Shown piece by piece: positions 46,216 to 59,302 of a stretch of 64,000 bases of DNA. The DNA is taken from the NCBI RefSeq assembly GCF_000153185.1, contig NZ_CH724151.1:387154-451153 (forward strand), written 5' to 3'. The DNA comes from Reinekea blandensis MED297. GTDB taxonomy: Bacteria; Pseudomonadota; Gammaproteobacteria; Pseudomonadales; Natronospirillaceae. Below the pieces are notes generated by a model. That model had not been told where the DNA came from, did not search any database, and was given only the letters and a program-made list of their open reading frames with translations. Made by a program: the position numbers and the translations under genes. Numbering within the stretch: position 1 is the stretch's first letter; each line of letters starts with the position of its first letter.

Positions 46216-46641
46216 CTATCGGCCTAATGCTTTCCGTGCTTGTTTGATGGTGCGAAGCTTACCAATAGCTTTTGAAAGCTGAATTGCCACTTCCGCAAAC
46301 TCTTTGCTTGCCAGGTTATCAGCCACCTGCTTCTCAGCAGAGACTTTCGCCTGTTCCGCCGCAGCTTCATCCAGATCACCGGCTCGAACCGCCGTGTCCG
46401 CGAGCACCGTTACAACATTCGGCTGGACCTCGAGGTATCCGCCGTCGACATAGATAAATTCTTCTTTGCCGTTTTGTGTAATCAAGTGCACAGGGCCTGG
46501 ATTTAATCGCGTTAACAGCGGGGCGTGCCCGGGTTTAATACCCAGTTCGCCCTGCTCTCCGGTACACACCAAAATCTCGACAAGGCCCGAAAAGACCTTC
46601 TCTTCGGCACTGACGATGTCACAATGTACAGTCATAGCCAT
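46216..46641 (-). CDS. atpC: F1Fo ATP synthase subunit epsilon
   Basis: A 141-residue F1 stalk subunit with the N-terminal beta-sandwich ([17 protein letters not shown] and [14 protein letters not shown]) and the C-terminal two-helix inhibitory domain. A GGAGG site lies just before the ATG. Last gene of atpIBEFHAGDC. Confidence 0.96.
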   Translation of the reverse strand: MAMTVHCDIVSAEEKVFSGLVEILVCTGEQGELGIKPGHAPLLTRLNPGPVHLITQNGKEEFIYVDGGYLEVQPNVVTVLADTAVRAGDLDEAAAEQAKVSAEKQVADNLASKEFAEVAIQLSKAIGKLRTIKQARKALGR

Positions 46642-46661
46642 GTTGGTTTCCTCCGGCTCGA

Positions 46662-48083
<1,422 letters not shown>

Positions 48084-48950
48084 TTATTGCACCGCCGCAG
48101 CGCCGCCAACAATTTCGGAGATCTCCTGAGTAATCGCCGCCTGTCGGGCCTTGTTATACTCAAGTTTCAGGTTATCGATCATATCGCCCGCGTTTTCGGT
48201 GGCGTTTTTCATCGCCATCATTCGCGAAGCCTGCTCACACGCACCGTTCTCGACAACGCCCTGATAGACCTGGGCTTCCAAAAAACGGCTCAGCAAACCA
48301 TTCAACAAGGATTCCGCGTCCGGCTCATAGAGATAGTCCCAAGCATACGAACGGTTGGATTCATCATCGGCCGGTTTCAGCGGCAAAATCTGATCAATTT
48401 TAGGTTTCTGCACCATGGTGTTTACAAACTGGTTGTAAACCACATGGAGCTGGTCGATCTTGCCGGATTCAAAGTCGTCAATCATGACTTTGACACCGCC
48501 GATCAAGTCCGCCACTGCAGGTTGCTCACCAACGTGAGTGATCGATGCCACCACGTCAAAGCCCCGTGCTTTGAAGAACCCTGTGCCTTTACTGCCAATG
48601 GCACAAACCTGAGTCTGAATGCCTTGCTGCTCAAGCTCCGCTGCGTGCAACGAAACCGCTTTGAACAGGTTGACGTTCAGACCACCACAGAGACCACGGT
48701 CGGTGGACACAACAATATAGCCCACACGTTTTACTTCACGCTCTTGCAGATAGCTGTGTTTAAACTCAACGTTCGCGTTGGCCAGATGACCAATCACCGC
48801 ACGAACTTTCTGTGCGTATGGCTGGCTGACCAGCATGCGATCCTGAGCTTTACGCATCTTACTCGCCGCAACCAGTTCCATTGCTGACGTAATCTTACGC
48901 GTGTTATTAATGCTATTTATCTGCGTGCGTATTTCTTTTCCGACTGCCAT
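48084..48950 (-). CDS. atpG: F1Fo ATP synthase subunit gamma
   Basis: A 288-residue central stalk subunit. The N-terminal helix ([20 protein letters not shown], 20 residues) and C-terminal helix with [18 protein letters not shown] are the two coiled-coil arms; DRGLCGGLN is the conserved loop. Gene lies between atpA and atpD as in other proteobacteria. Confidence 0.97.
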   Translation of the reverse strand: MAVGKEIRTQINSINNTRKITSAMELVAASKMRKAQDRMLVSQPYAQKVRAVIGHLANANVEFKHSYLQEREVKRVGYIVVSTDRGLCGGLNVNLFKAVSLHAAELEQQGIQTQVCAIGSKGTGFFKARGFDVVASITHVGEQPAVADLIGGVKVMIDDFESGKIDQLHVVYNQFVNTMVQKPKIDQILPLKPADDESNRSYAWDYLYEPDAESLLNGLLSRFLEAQVYQGVVENGACEQASRMMAMKNATENAGDMIDNLKLEYNKARQAAITQEISEIVGGAAAVQ

Positions 48951-48992
48951 AGCATTAGCCTCAGTTAGTGGTCACCGAAGTGACCCGATGTA

Positions 48993-50537
48993 TTACCAGC
49001 TCTGTGTTGACTTGAACTTGTCCAGCGCTTCTTTAAAAGTACTGGAGATCTCGTCACCCCATACGCCTGATTCCGTAATTTCCTTCATCAGATCCGCATG
49101 TTCGCTGTTCATATATCCGTGCAGAGCCGCTTCGAATGCCAGGATTTCTGAAATCTCAAGATCTTCCAGATAACCTTCGTTGGCGGCATAAACTGAGACT
49201 GCCATTTCAGCAACGCTCATTGGCGAGTACTGACCTTGCTTCATCAGTTCGGTTACACGGGCACCGTGTTCTAACTGAGCCTTGGTCGCATCGTCCAGAT
49301 CAGATGCAAACTGGGAGAATGCTGCCAGTTCACGATACTGAGCCAGAGCGGTACGAATACCACCGGACAGTTTTTTCATGATTTTTGTCTGAGCAGAACC
49401 ACCCACACGAGATACCGAAATACCAGCGTTCATGGCCGGACGAACACCGGCGTTGAACAGGTCAGTTTCCAGGAAGATCTGACCATCGGTAATGGAAATC
49501 ACGTTGGTTGGTACGAACGCAGATACGTCCCCGCCCTGGGTTTCAATGATTGGCAACGCGGTCAAAGAACCGGTTTTGCCTTTCACTTCGCCCTTGGTGA
49601 ACTCTTCAACGTACTCGGCGTTAACGCGCGATGCACGCTCAAGCAAACGGGAGTGCAGATAGAAGACGTCACCTGGATAAGCTTCACGGCCCGGTGGACG
49701 ACGCAACAACAGGGAGATCTGACGATAAGCAACGGCCTGCTTGGACAGGTCATCGTAAATGATCAGTGCGTCTTCACCGCGGTCGCGGAAATATTCACCC
49801 ATGGAGCAACCGGAGTATGGCGCCAGGAACTGCATGGATGCTGGTTCAGAAGCAGAAGCCACAACAACGGTGGTGTATTCCATCGCGCCGTTTTCTTCAA
49901 GCTTGCGAACCACGTTAGCGATCGTTGAACGCTTCTGGCCAACGGCAACGTAGACACACTTAATGCCAGTGCCTTTCTGCGCCAGGATAGCGTCAACAGC
50001 CATCGCTGTTTTACCGGTCTGACGGTCACCAATGATCAACTCACGCTGACCACGACCAATTGGTACCATGGAGTCGACGGCTTTATAACCGGTTTGAACC
50101 GGCTGATCGACCGACTGACGAGCAATAACGCCAGGAGCGACTTTTTCGATAGGGTCCGTCAGCTTAGCGCTGATGTCGCCTTTACCGTCAATCGCGTTAC
50201 CCAGTGCGTCAACGACTCGACCCAACAACTCAGGGCCGACCGGCACTTCCAGAATACGTCCGGTACACTTACAGGATTGGCCTTCGGCCAGGTTCTTGTA
50301 ATCGCCAAGAACCACGGCACCAACCGAGTCCTGCTCAAGGTTAAGCGCCATACCAAAGACGCCACCTTCAAATTCAATCATCTCACCGTACATCACATCG
50401 GCAAGACCATGAACACGTACAATACCGTCGGATACACCGACGATCGTACCTTCATTCTGTGCTTTAGAGCTGGTATCCAGTTTCGCGATACGCTCTTTAA
50501 TAATGTCACTGATTTCTGAAGGATTCAGGTGCTGCAT
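48993..50537 (-). CDS. atpA: F1Fo ATP synthase subunit alpha
   Basis: A 514-residue F1 subunit, with non-catalytic nucleotide site GDRQTGKTA near residue 170, and [20 protein letters not shown] (20 residues). Canonical length. Followed by atpG after 42 bases. Confidence 0.98.
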   Translation of the reverse strand: MQHLNPSEISDIIKERIAKLDTSSKAQNEGTIVGVSDGIVRVHGLADVMYGEMIEFEGGVFGMALNLEQDSVGAVVLGDYKNLAEGQSCKCTGRILEVPVGPELLGRVVDALGNAIDGKGDISAKLTDPIEKVAPGVIARQSVDQPVQTGYKAVDSMVPIGRGQRELIIGDRQTGKTAMAVDAILAQKGTGIKCVYVAVGQKRSTIANVVRKLEENGAMEYTTVVVASASEPASMQFLAPYSGCSMGEYFRDRGEDALIIYDDLSKQAVAYRQISLLLRRPPGREAYPGDVFYLHSRLLERASRVNAEYVEEFTKGEVKGKTGSLTALPIIETQGGDVSAFVPTNVISITDGQIFLETDLFNAGVRPAMNAGISVSRVGGSAQTKIMKKLSGGIRTALAQYRELAAFSQFASDLDDATKAQLEHGARVTELMKQGQYSPMSVAEMAVSVYAANEGYLEDLEISEILAFEAALHGYMNSEHADLMKEITESGVWGDEISSTFKEALDKFKSTQSW

Positions 50538-50550
50538 GCGTTTTCCCTCA

Positions 50551-51087
50551 TTAGGAATTCATTGCGTCAGCGAGTTTCGACAGTTTTCCGCGAACGGAAC
50601 CGTCGATAACTAAATCGCCAGCCTTGATGATTACGCCACCGATGAGTGCGGAATCCACTTTTACCGTCATGCTGACTTCGCGAGAAAGTTTCGCGGTCAG
50701 CTTTTCAGTCAAAGCTTTTTGCTGTGCGTCGCTGAGTTCAAATGCACTGGTTACCACCACGTCGGCGCTCTTCTCGTGCTCGGATCGGAGCAGCTCGAAT
50801 TGCGAACTGATTTCGGACAGCAGCGCGAAGCGATCGTTTTCTGCTAATACAACCAGCAGATTTGATGCGCCTTCGTTACAGTCGTCACCAGCGATGTCGG
50901 CAATGGTTTTCGCTTTATCCAATGCGCTTACCGAAGGGCTCGCAATGAGTTCTGCGACCGATTCGGCTTTCGAGATGACAGCAAGCGTTTGCAATGCCGT
51001 TGACCAGGTAGCGATATCGCCACTGTCAACGGCCGCTGAAAACGCAGCCTTTGCGTAAGGACGGGCGAGCGTACTTAATTCTGCCAT
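50551..51087 (-). CDS. atpH: F1Fo ATP synthase subunit delta
   Basis: A 178-residue stator subunit with the N-terminal helical domain ([18 protein letters not shown]) and C-terminal segment [20 protein letters not shown] (20 residues), the classic OSCP/delta signature. Start 13 bases after the atpF stop region. Confidence 0.96.
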   Translation of the reverse strand: MAELSTLARPYAKAAFSAAVDSGDIATWSTALQTLAVISKAESVAELIASPSVSALDKAKTIADIAGDDCNEGASNLLVVLAENDRFALLSEISSQFELLRSEHEKSADVVVTSAFELSDAQQKALTEKLTAKLSREVSMTVKVDSALIGGVIIKAGDLVIDGSVRGKLSKLADAMNS

Positions 51088-51099
51088 ATTCCCTCTCCT

Positions 51100-51570
51100 T
51101 TACAGCTCAGCTGCCAGCTTGTCCAACAACTCGCTATGTTTCGCCTGATCAACTTCAGCCTGCAGAATTTTTTCTGCTCCGGCCATAGTCAGTTCAGCGA
51201 CCTTAGCACGCAGTTCTTCGCGAGCCAGGTTTCGTTCTTTGTCCACATCAGACTGTGCGGCTGCGACGATTCGCTTAGCTTCCGCTTCGGCTTCGGCTTT
51301 TGCTTCGTCAACAATTGCGGCCGCACGGCGATTGGCTTGCTCAAGCATATCTGCCGCCTGTTCCTTCGCTTCGCGAAGTTTTTTGGCAGCGTCATTCTGA
51401 GCAACTTCCAATGCCTTATCTGCACGGGATGCAGCATCGAGGCCCTCTGCGATCTTCTTTTGTCGCTCTTGCATGGCCGCCATCAGCGGAGGCCATACGT
51501 ATTTGGCGCAAAGAAAAACGAAGATAGCGAAGACGACGATTTGGCCAATAAATGTTGCGTTAAAATTCAC
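51100..51570 (-). CDS. atpF: F1Fo ATP synthase subunit b
   Basis: A 156-residue stator subunit: one N-terminal membrane helix (about 5-25, IGQIVVFAIFVFLCAKYVWP, 20 residues) then a long charged, Ala-rich coiled coil that forms the peripheral stalk dimer. Confidence 0.97.
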   Translation of the reverse strand: MNFNATFIGQIVVFAIFVFLCAKYVWPPLMAAMQERQKKIAEGLDAASRADKALEVAQNDAAKKLREAKEQAADMLEQANRRAAAIVDEAKAEAEAEAKRIVAAAQSDVDKERNLAREELRAKVAELTMAGAEKILQAEVDQAKHSELLDKLAAEL

Positions 51571-51624
51571 GCCTTCACCTCGTTGTTAGTTTGTGGAAGT
51601 CAACACTTAAGTTACTAAGTGAGA

Positions 51625-51861
<237 letters not shown>

Positions 51862-51958
51862 CTAGTTTTTTTAAATACCAAGTTTGTGTTTCAGTAGGGG
51901 TAAAACCCAGTTTGCGGCTCCCGACGATACAGCTATCGGTCACCGCGAATTCTTTTGC

Positions 51959-53286
<1,328 letters not shown>

Positions 53287-53392
53287 AAGTCCTGCTTTTT
53301 TGTGACAGGTGCCTTGGATGCCAAAAACGACCGCAGAGTATATTGGGTTCACCAACCGGCATCAATACGCCGGGGTAACCGATTGTAAGCTT

Positions 53393-53413
53393 TTGATGAA
53401 TGACGTACATCAA
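53393..53413. promoter_or_regulatory. Inverted repeat in the atp leader
   Basis: TTGATG, 9 bases, CATCAA: perfect 6-bp arms located at or just after the predicted atp transcription start. The spacing does not fit an FNR/ANR box. Possible operator of unknown factor. Confidence 0.3.
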
Positions 53414-53418
53414 CTTCT

Positions 53419-53445
53419 GTAATAGCCCCGCTACACTCATGTCAA
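53419..53445 (-). promoter_or_regulatory. Candidate atp operon promoter
   Basis: On the minus strand TTGACA (53440-53445) is followed after 15 bases by TATTAC (53419-53424). It lies about 130 bases upstream of atpI in the gap after parB. The spacing is shorter than ideal, hence the modest confidence. An inverted repeat follows at 53393-53413. Confidence 0.4.
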
Positions 53446-53475
53446 GAAAGGGTCAGTTTTTCCTGATTGCCGTGT

Positions 53476-54366
53476 TTATTTAACGTGCTCTAAAATGCCA
53501 TCCAGCTCGTCTAAGCTGGTGTATTTGATGGTCAGGGAGCCCTTCCCTCCAGCGCCGTGCTTGATCTGCACCGACGCGCCCAGACGCTTGGACAGCATCT
53601 CTTCAAGCCGTTTGATGTTGGCATCATTCCGGCTGTCATCCTTTGGTAGTGCAACCTTGGATTTCCGTGACAACGTACGCACCAGATTTTCGGTCTGACG
53701 CACGGTCATCCCTTTGGCGACAACCTGTCGGGCCGCATCGACCTGGTCGGAACCATTCAAACCCAATAACGCCCGGGCATGCCCCATCTCTAGGTCGCCA
53801 TGCTCCAACATTTTCTTGGTGTCCGGTTCCAGAGTCATCAGCCGCAATAGATTGGTGACGGTCACCCGCGACTTACCCACAGCCTCGGCAACCTCAGCCT
53901 GGGTGAGTTCAAACTCTTTCTGCAATCGCTGCAGAGCCATGGCTTCTTCGATCGGGTTGAGGTTTTCGCGCTGAATATTTTCAATGAGCGCCATCGCAAT
54001 GGCGTCTTCATCCGGGACATCCCGGATAACCGCCGGAATGGTTTCCAGGCCCACCAGCTGAGACGCGCGCCAACGGCGTTCACCGGCGATCAGTTCGTAG
54101 GATTGCGGCCCGATTGGGCGCACGACCACCGGCTGCATGATGCCCTGGGCACGGATTGACGTCGCCAGCTCTTCGAGTGCCTCATCGGACATGTCCCGCC
54201 GAGGCTGGTACCGACCACGCTGCAACCATTCAATGGGCAGTTCTTTCAATACGCTGTCAGAGGCTTTTACGTGATCGACGGGCGTTTCAGCGATTTCTTT
54301 GACTTCCGCCTGCGTGGTAATCAACGAGCCGAAGTTGCGTCCTAATCCTTTCTTTTTCGGGGACAT
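53476..54366 (-). CDS. parB: Chromosome partitioning protein ParB
   Basis: A 296-residue CTP-dependent DNA clamp that loads at parS sites. The N-terminal arm KGLGRNFGSL is followed by the ParB/Srx domain with ELIAGERRWRASQL, a helix-turn-helix region (LTQAEVAEAVGKSRVTVTNL, 20 residues) and a C-terminal dimerisation domain. parA precedes it by 9 bases. I did not find a parS palindrome nearby by eye. Confidence 0.96.
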   Translation of the reverse strand: MSPKKKGLGRNFGSLITTQAEVKEIAETPVDHVKASDSVLKELPIEWLQRGRYQPRRDMSDEALEELATSIRAQGIMQPVVVRPIGPQSYELIAGERRWRASQLVGLETIPAVIRDVPDEDAIAMALIENIQRENLNPIEEAMALQRLQKEFELTQAEVAEAVGKSRVTVTNLLRLMTLEPDTKKMLEHGDLEMGHARALLGLNGSDQVDAARQVVAKGMTVRQTENLVRTLSRKSKVALPKDDSRNDANIKRLEEMLSKRLGASVQIKHGAGGKGSLTIKYTSLDELDGILEHVK

Positions 54367-54375
54367 TGCTGTTTA

Positions 54376-55191
54376 TCAACCTGTTACTTTTTCAAGATCG
54401 GCACTCAGACTGGTGTCGGCTTTTTCGCCTTCACTGCGCCGGATAAACTCACCGGCCAAAGCCAGGTAAGACTTCGCTCCGGAGGAGCTTTTGTCGTAAT
54501 GGAGAGCTGGCAGGCCGTAACTCGGTGCTTCAGCCAACCGGACGTTCCGGGGAATAACGGCCGCGTAGACCTTGTCACCAAAGTACTCTTTGAGCTGGTC
54601 TGAAACGTCATTCGTCAGTGTATTGCGCGGATCATACATGGTGCGCAGGATGCCACCGATTTCCAGGGCCGGGTTCACGACCTTCTGTATTTCGGTAATG
54701 GTTTCCAGCAGGGCCGCCAAGCCTTCCAATGCATAGTATTCGCACTGCATCGGAATAAAGATGTGGTGCGCGGCCGTCAGTGCATTCACGGTCAGCATGT
54801 TCAGTGACGGCGGGCAATCGATAAAGATGTAATCGTACTTATGTTTGATTTCCGCCAGGGCATACTGCAGACGATGCTCTTTCATCTTCATGTCGAGCAG
54901 TTCGACTTCGGCCGCGGTCAGATCGCCATTGGCAGGCAACAGGTCGTAGCCGGCCTGCGGAGCGGGAATGATCGCATCGGTACAGTGGCACTTACCCGTC
55001 AGAACATCGTAGGCAGACTGTTCGAGTTCATTTTTGTCGATACCGCTGCCCATGGTGGCATTCCCCTGAGGGTCCATGTCGACCACCAGCACACGACGCT
55101 TCATCGCGACCAGTGACGCCGGCAGGTTGATCGCAGTCGTGGTTTTCCCCACGCCACCTTTCTGGTTGGTGATGGCAAGAATATGACTCAA
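54376..55191 (-). CDS. parA: Chromosome partitioning ATPase ParA (Soj)
   Basis: A 271-residue deviant Walker ATPase: KGGVGKTT (11-18) starts the protein and DMDPQGNATMGSG and FIDCPPSLNMLTVNAL follow. It binds DNA non-specifically and moves ParB-parS complexes. The ATG overlaps the rsmG stop by 4 bases. Confidence 0.97.
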   Translation of the reverse strand: MSHILAITNQKGGVGKTTTAINLPASLVAMKRRVLVVDMDPQGNATMGSGIDKNELEQSAYDVLTGKCHCTDAIIPAPQAGYDLLPANGDLTAAEVELLDMKMKEHRLQYALAEIKHKYDYIFIDCPPSLNMLTVNALTAAHHIFIPMQCEYYALEGLAALLETITEIQKVVNPALEIGGILRTMYDPRNTLTNDVSDQLKEYFGDKVYAAVIPRNVRLAEAPSYGLPALHYDKSSSGAKSYLALAGEFIRRSEGEKADTSLSADLEKVTG

Positions 55192-55838
55192 GGCAGTTTC
55201 CTTTCGTGTTGACTGAAGCCCAGCTCGACCAGATGGCGAGCGCCGGACGTACCGGGCACCCGGAGCTCAGACACAGCAATAATCTCGATATCCGATGGCA
55301 ACTGCTCCAGCTCTTCCTGCGGGTAGAGCCCTTTCATGGCGATAAAACGACCATGATCGGCAAGCAGGTGCCGGGAAAAGCTAACCATATCAGAAAGGGT
55401 GGCAAAGGCTCTAGACGTAATCTGTTCAAATTGCCGTTCAGGCTGCCAGCTTTCCAGCCGATGATGGACCACCGTCACATTCTCAACGTTCAGGGACATT
55501 TTGACCTGATTCAGAAAACGGGTCTTCTTGCCATTACTGTCCAGTAAGAACACCGGCACGTCCGGCTTCAGCAGCGCGATGATCATGCCCGGCAGCCCTG
55601 GTCCGGTGCCGACATCCAACAGAGGTTCTGCGGTTAACGCCGGCAAAATACTCAGACTGTCGACCAGATGCCGATCCACCATGTCACCGGCATCGCGAAC
55701 CGAGGTCAGATTGTAGGCTTTGTTCCATTTCACCAATAGCGCATGGTAGGCCAGCAACCGATCGAGCTGTGCATCGGTCAGCTCAACTCCCAGTTTGACG
55801 GCTCCGCTGTGCAGTCGGCTCTTGTAATCCTGACTCAT
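55188..55838 (-). CDS. rsmG: 16S rRNA m7G527 methyltransferase RsmG (GidB)
   Basis: A 216-residue class I methyltransferase with the SAM motif [20 protein letters not shown] (20 residues) and the N-terminal [13 protein letters not shown] signature. It methylates G527 of 16S rRNA; loss gives low-level streptomycin resistance in known species. Overlaps mnmG and parA by 4 bases on each side. Confidence 0.97.
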   Translation of the reverse strand: MSQDYKSRLHSGAVKLGVELTDAQLDRLLAYHALLVKWNKAYNLTSVRDAGDMVDRHLVDSLSILPALTAEPLLDVGTGPGLPGMIIALLKPDVPVFLLDSNGKKTRFLNQVKMSLNVENVTVVHHRLESWQPERQFEQITSRAFATLSDMVSFSRHLLADHGRFIAMKGLYPQEELEQLPSDIEIIAVSELRVPGTSGARHLVELGFSQHERKLP

Positions 55839-57721
55839 GCGCTCTGACGACTCGCGTTATGCTTTTTAATATGCACCAGCAACATCGATACGGCCGCTGG
55901 CGTGACACCGGAAATTCGTGAAGCCTGAGCCAACGTTTCCGGACGAACTTCTTTCAGCTTCTGCTTCACCTCATTGGACAAGCCGCCAATACTGTCAATG
56001 TCCAAGGTTTCCGGCAAACGGGTGTTCTCATGCCGTTTCAGTGATTCAATTTCATCCTGCTGCCGCTGAATGTAGCCTTCATACTTAGCCGAAATTTCAA
56101 CCTGCTCTGCTTCATAAAGACTCAAAGGTGCCTCCGGCGGCATCGCCGCAGCGATGTCGCTATACCCGAGCTCTGGCCGTTTAAGTAGATCACCCAAGCT
56201 GAACTCACGCGTCAGCGGCTGTGGCAGTTTTTCACTGATTTGCGCAGCGGCGGCTGTATTTGGCTGGATGTAGGTGGTTTTGACACGCGCCTGCTCGCGA
56301 GCGATGTTTTCCTGCTTGGTACAAAACGCTGACCAACGCTCATCATCGACCAGCCCCAACTGACGCCCGGTCTCCGTTAAACGAGCGTCGGCATTGTCCT
56401 CACGCAGCAACAAGCGATGTTCGGCACGGCTGGTAAACATCCGATAGGGCTCTTTCGTCCCCATGGTGATCAGATCATCCACCAGAACACCAATATAGGC
56501 TTCATCGCGTCGCGGATACCAAACATCCTGTTCGCGGGCCTTGCGGGCGGCATTGAGACCGGCCAACAAGCCCTGGGCGCCGGCTTCTTCGTACCCGGTG
56601 GTGCCATTGATCTGACCGGCAAAGAACAGGCTGCCAATGAACTTACTCTCAAGCGAATGCTTGAGATCCTGCGGATTGTAATAGTCGTACTCGATGGCAT
56701 AGCCCGGACGGGTAATGTGCGCGTTCTCAAAGCCGCGAATGGTACGGATAAACGACACCTGAACGTCGAACGGCAGACTCGTGGAAATGCCATTCGGGTA
56801 AAGCTCATAGGTGGTCAGCCCTTCCGGCTCAACAAAAATCTGGTGACTGTCTTTGTCGGCAAACCGGGTAATCTTGTCTTCAATCGACGGGCAATAGCGC
56901 GGTCCGGTGCCCTCGATGTTGCCTGAGAACATGGCCGACCGATCCAGATTGCTACGAATGATGTCGTGCGTCTGTTCCGTCGTATGTGAAATGTAACAAC
57001 TGATCTGACGAGGGTGATCCTCGACACGACCGATGTAGGACATCACCGGCAACGGGGCATCACCCGGCTGTTCAGTCATCACACTGAAATCCACCGACCG
57101 CGCATCAATACGGGCAGGTGTGCCGGTTTTTAACCGCCCGGTACGAATCGGCAGTTCCTTGAGGCGCTCGGCCAGAGAGATACTGGGGGTGTCGCCCATC
57201 CGGCCACCGGCGTAATTGTCGGTACCGACGTGAATTTTCCCGTTCAGGAAAGTTCCCGCCGTCAGCACCACGGCTTTGGCCAAAATGCGAATACCAGTCT
57301 GTGTCACGGCGCCGACAACGCGGTCACCGTCCAGAATCAGATCGTCGGCCGCCTGGGCAAATATCTCCAGGTTGGGCTGACTTTCCACAATCTGACGGAT
57401 GGCTGCACGATACAGTTGACGGTCTGCCTGTGCCCGGGTTGCGCGCACGGCCGGCCCTTTACGGCTGTTCAATATCCGCCATTGAATACCGGCCAGATCC
57501 GTTGCTCGTGCCATGGCACCACCCAGCGCATCAATTTCCTTCACCAGATGGCTCTTACCTATGCCACCAATGGCCGGGTTGCAGGACATGACACCAATGG
57601 TGTCGATATTGTGCGTCAGCAGCAGCGTTTGGGCCCCGGTGCGTGCCGAGGCTAGTGCGGCTTCGGTGCCAGCATGACCACCGCCGATAACTATGACATC
57701 AAACTGCTTCGGAAAATCCAC
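55835..57721 (-). CDS. mnmG: tRNA uridine 5-carboxymethylaminomethyl modification enzyme MnmG (GidA)
   Basis: A 628-residue FAD protein (629 in E. coli), starting with the GTG at 57721 after a GAGG site; the frame to 57760 adds non-homologous residues. The FAD motif is [18 protein letters not shown], then [20 protein letters not shown] (20 residues). With MnmE it modifies the wobble uridine of several tRNAs. MnmE is normally upstream; here a divergent unrelated gene is found instead. Confidence 0.97.
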   Translation of the reverse strand: MDFPKQFDVIVIGGGHAGTEAALASARTGAQTLLLTHNIDTIGVMSCNPAIGGIGKSHLVKEIDALGGAMARATDLAGIQWRILNSRKGPAVRATRAQADRQLYRAAIRQIVESQPNLEIFAQAADDLILDGDRVVGAVTQTGIRILAKAVVLTAGTFLNGKIHVGTDNYAGGRMGDTPSISLAERLKELPIRTGRLKTGTPARIDARSVDFSVMTEQPGDAPLPVMSYIGRVEDHPRQISCYISHTTEQTHDIIRSNLDRSAMFSGNIEGTGPRYCPSIEDKITRFADKDSHQIFVEPEGLTTYELYPNGISTSLPFDVQVSFIRTIRGFENAHITRPGYAIEYDYYNPQDLKHSLESKFIGSLFFAGQINGTTGYEEAGAQGLLAGLNAARKAREQDVWYPRRDEAYIGVLVDDLITMGTKEPYRMFTSRAEHRLLLREDNADARLTETGRQLGLVDDERWSAFCTKQENIAREQARVKTTYIQPNTAAAAQISEKLPQPLTREFSLGDLLKRPELGYSDIAAAMPPEAPLSLYEAEQVEISAKYEGYIQRQQDEIESLKRHENTRLPETLDIDSIGGLSNEVKQKLKEVRPETLAQASRISGVTPAAVSMLLVHIKKHNASRQSA

Positions 57722-57787
57722 GGAACACCTCAGAGTTAAACCAACGATCGGGTGACACAACCACCCAGATCAGAAAAAGGGTGCGCG

Positions 57788-57816
57788 ATTATACGGACTT
57801 TTTCGCTAAGAATCAG
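57788..57816 (-). promoter_or_regulatory. Candidate mnmG operon promoter
   Basis: A perfect -10 TATAAT on the minus strand (57788-57793), with a weak -35 (CTGATT) 17 bases upstream. A start site near 57781 leaves a leader of about 60 bases. The divergent gene has its own candidate -10 TATACT at 57855-57860 with TTGCAA at 57834-57839. Confidence 0.5.
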
Positions 57817-57892
57817 CCTGATTTTTAAACAGATTGCAACACTGACAAGCCGTCTATACTCAAATTCAGGTCTGTCTTATCGAGGTACTCCC

Positions 57893-59257
57893 ATGTGGCC
57901 TAAGCTGTTGCTCTGCCTGACCCTGATGTACGCGTCTGCTGCCGTAGGCGCGGGGAACGTTTTGTTGGTCACCGATCTGGATGACGACAATCTGAACTAT
58001 CGGCCGGATCTCCGGCTATTGGCCACCAGTGCCATCAACCGGCTTCAGGATTATGAAGTCGCCAATGCCAAAACCTCAGCCCGACCAAACAGCTCCGAAG
58101 CCATCGGAGCCATGATCGAAGCGGCCGACCGTGCTGGCTTGGAAGCCGTTGCGGTCATCACACTATACACCGACCGGCGTGACGCTACGCTGACCGCCTC
58201 ACTTTACAGCGTATCAACCGGTGAGCTGACGATTCAGCGCGCTCTGGAGTTCCGCTTTCGAGACATGCCACCATTGCTGGCTCAACTGGAGTATGAACTG
58301 CCGCTAATGCTGAAACGCGAGTTCCGGGAACTTGGTTCGGTGGTCAAAGTCGATTCAGACCTGGTGTATTTTGATCTCGGGCGTAACGCCGGGGTTGAAC
58401 CAGGCCAGATCTACCGGGTTTTCCGTCGCGGGGAAGAAATCAAGACCCGCAGCGGCGACAGCTTCGGCTTTGTTGATGAACAGACCGGCGTCATTGAGGT
58501 CGTCGAAGTCAGCGCCATCTATGCCATCGCCGAAATTCATCTGGGTCGCATGTCCATTCAGTTCGACGACTGGGTGGAACTGACCGGCCAGGACTTTGCC
58601 GTTCGCGGCCAGGTGCTGTCTAAGCTCGACAATCAGATCGCGGTTAACATTGGTCGTCGCGCCGGCGTCAGCCCCGGCGCTTACTTTGCGATTTATAAAG
58701 ACATCAAAGCCATCGATGACGACGATGCCTTTCGCGAAACCATCGGTCGCATTCGCATCACCGAGGTCAGCGCGGACACGGCCCGCGGTGAAATTGCACG
58801 TTCCGATCATTACCGGCTGGCCAAAGCGCTGATTCAGGAGGGCGATTACATCGATGAGGTCAGTTATCGACATCGCAATCAACTACTGTTCGGGCAGTCG
58901 TCATTCGGGATTCTCGGCGACACATCATCGACCTGGAATGCCGGGTTGAATCTGGAATCGGGGGTGCGAACCGACCTGGCGTTCCGTGTCCGGGGAGCTT
59001 ATGGCGATACCTGGTTTGCCAGCCTTGGGGCCAACAGCGCGTTGAATCACTCGGAGAGTTTCCGGGCCGGGCTGGACATTCTGTACAGTGAAGACGGTCT
59101 GGGCACGTATCTGTTTACCGACGCCAATATCCCTACGCCGTTGAATCGCTACATGCTGTTCGCCATAGAAGCTGGTTACCTGCTGGGCGGCAATGACAAT
59201 GCCGAAGGCCTGAGCGTTGGCGTCACGCTGAAATTGGGTATCGATTCTCTGTTCTAA
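57893..59257 (+). CDS. Secreted protein with two FlgT-like domains and a barrel-like C-terminus
   Basis: A 454-residue protein from the ATG at 57893 (CGAGGT site); a frame to 57752 runs through the promoter area. The signal peptide ends near VGAG (about 20). Residues 21-140 form a TolB/CsgG-like alpha/beta domain. Two tandem repeats follow: VYFDLGRNAGVEPGQIYRVF and IAVNIGRRAGVSPGAYFAIY, each continuing into an extended strand set, like the C-terminal domain of the flagellar protein FlgT. The last 125 residues alternate in barrel-like strands and end in Phe. An outer-membrane location is likely; function is unknown. Confidence 0.7.
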   Translation: MWPKLLLCLTLMYASAAVGAGNVLLVTDLDDDNLNYRPDLRLLATSAINRLQDYEVANAKTSARPNSSEAIGAMIEAADRAGLEAVAVITLYTDRRDATLTASLYSVSTGELTIQRALEFRFRDMPPLLAQLEYELPLMLKREFRELGSVVKVDSDLVYFDLGRNAGVEPGQIYRVFRRGEEIKTRSGDSFGFVDEQTGVIEVVEVSAIYAIAEIHLGRMSIQFDDWVELTGQDFAVRGQVLSKLDNQIAVNIGRRAGVSPGAYFAIYKDIKAIDDDDAFRETIGRIRITEVSADTARGEIARSDHYRLAKALIQEGDYIDEVSYRHRNQLLFGQSSFGILGDTSSTWNAGLNLESGVRTDLAFRVRGAYGDTWFASLGANSALNHSESFRAGLDILYSEDGLGTYLFTDANIPTPLNRYMLFAIEAGYLLGGNDNAEGLSVGVTLKLGIDSLF

Positions 59258-59261
59258 CCGC

Positions 59262-59295
59262 AAGGCCGGAGCGATCGAGCCACCGCTCCGGCCTT
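59262..59295. terminator. Bidirectional hairpin between convergent genes
   Basis: AAGGCCGGAGCG, 10-base loop, CGCTCCGGCCTT: a perfect 12-bp stem in the gap between the FlgT-like gene and the Lon-like gene. Confidence 0.8.
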
Positions 59296-59302
59296 TGATT
59301 AA

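Noticed and set aside
53393-53413. FNR/ANR box in front of atpI
   Set aside because: The half-sites TTGAT and ATCAA are present but 11 bases apart instead of 4.
53476-55191. parS site inside or beside parAB
   Set aside because: No TGTTTCACGTGAAACA-like palindrome found by eye. A computed search with mismatches would be decisive.
57722-57892. Replication origin between mnmG and the divergent gene
   Set aside because: mnmG often adjoins oriC, but I see no DnaA boxes (TTATNCACA type) and no AT-rich repeat array in this short gap.
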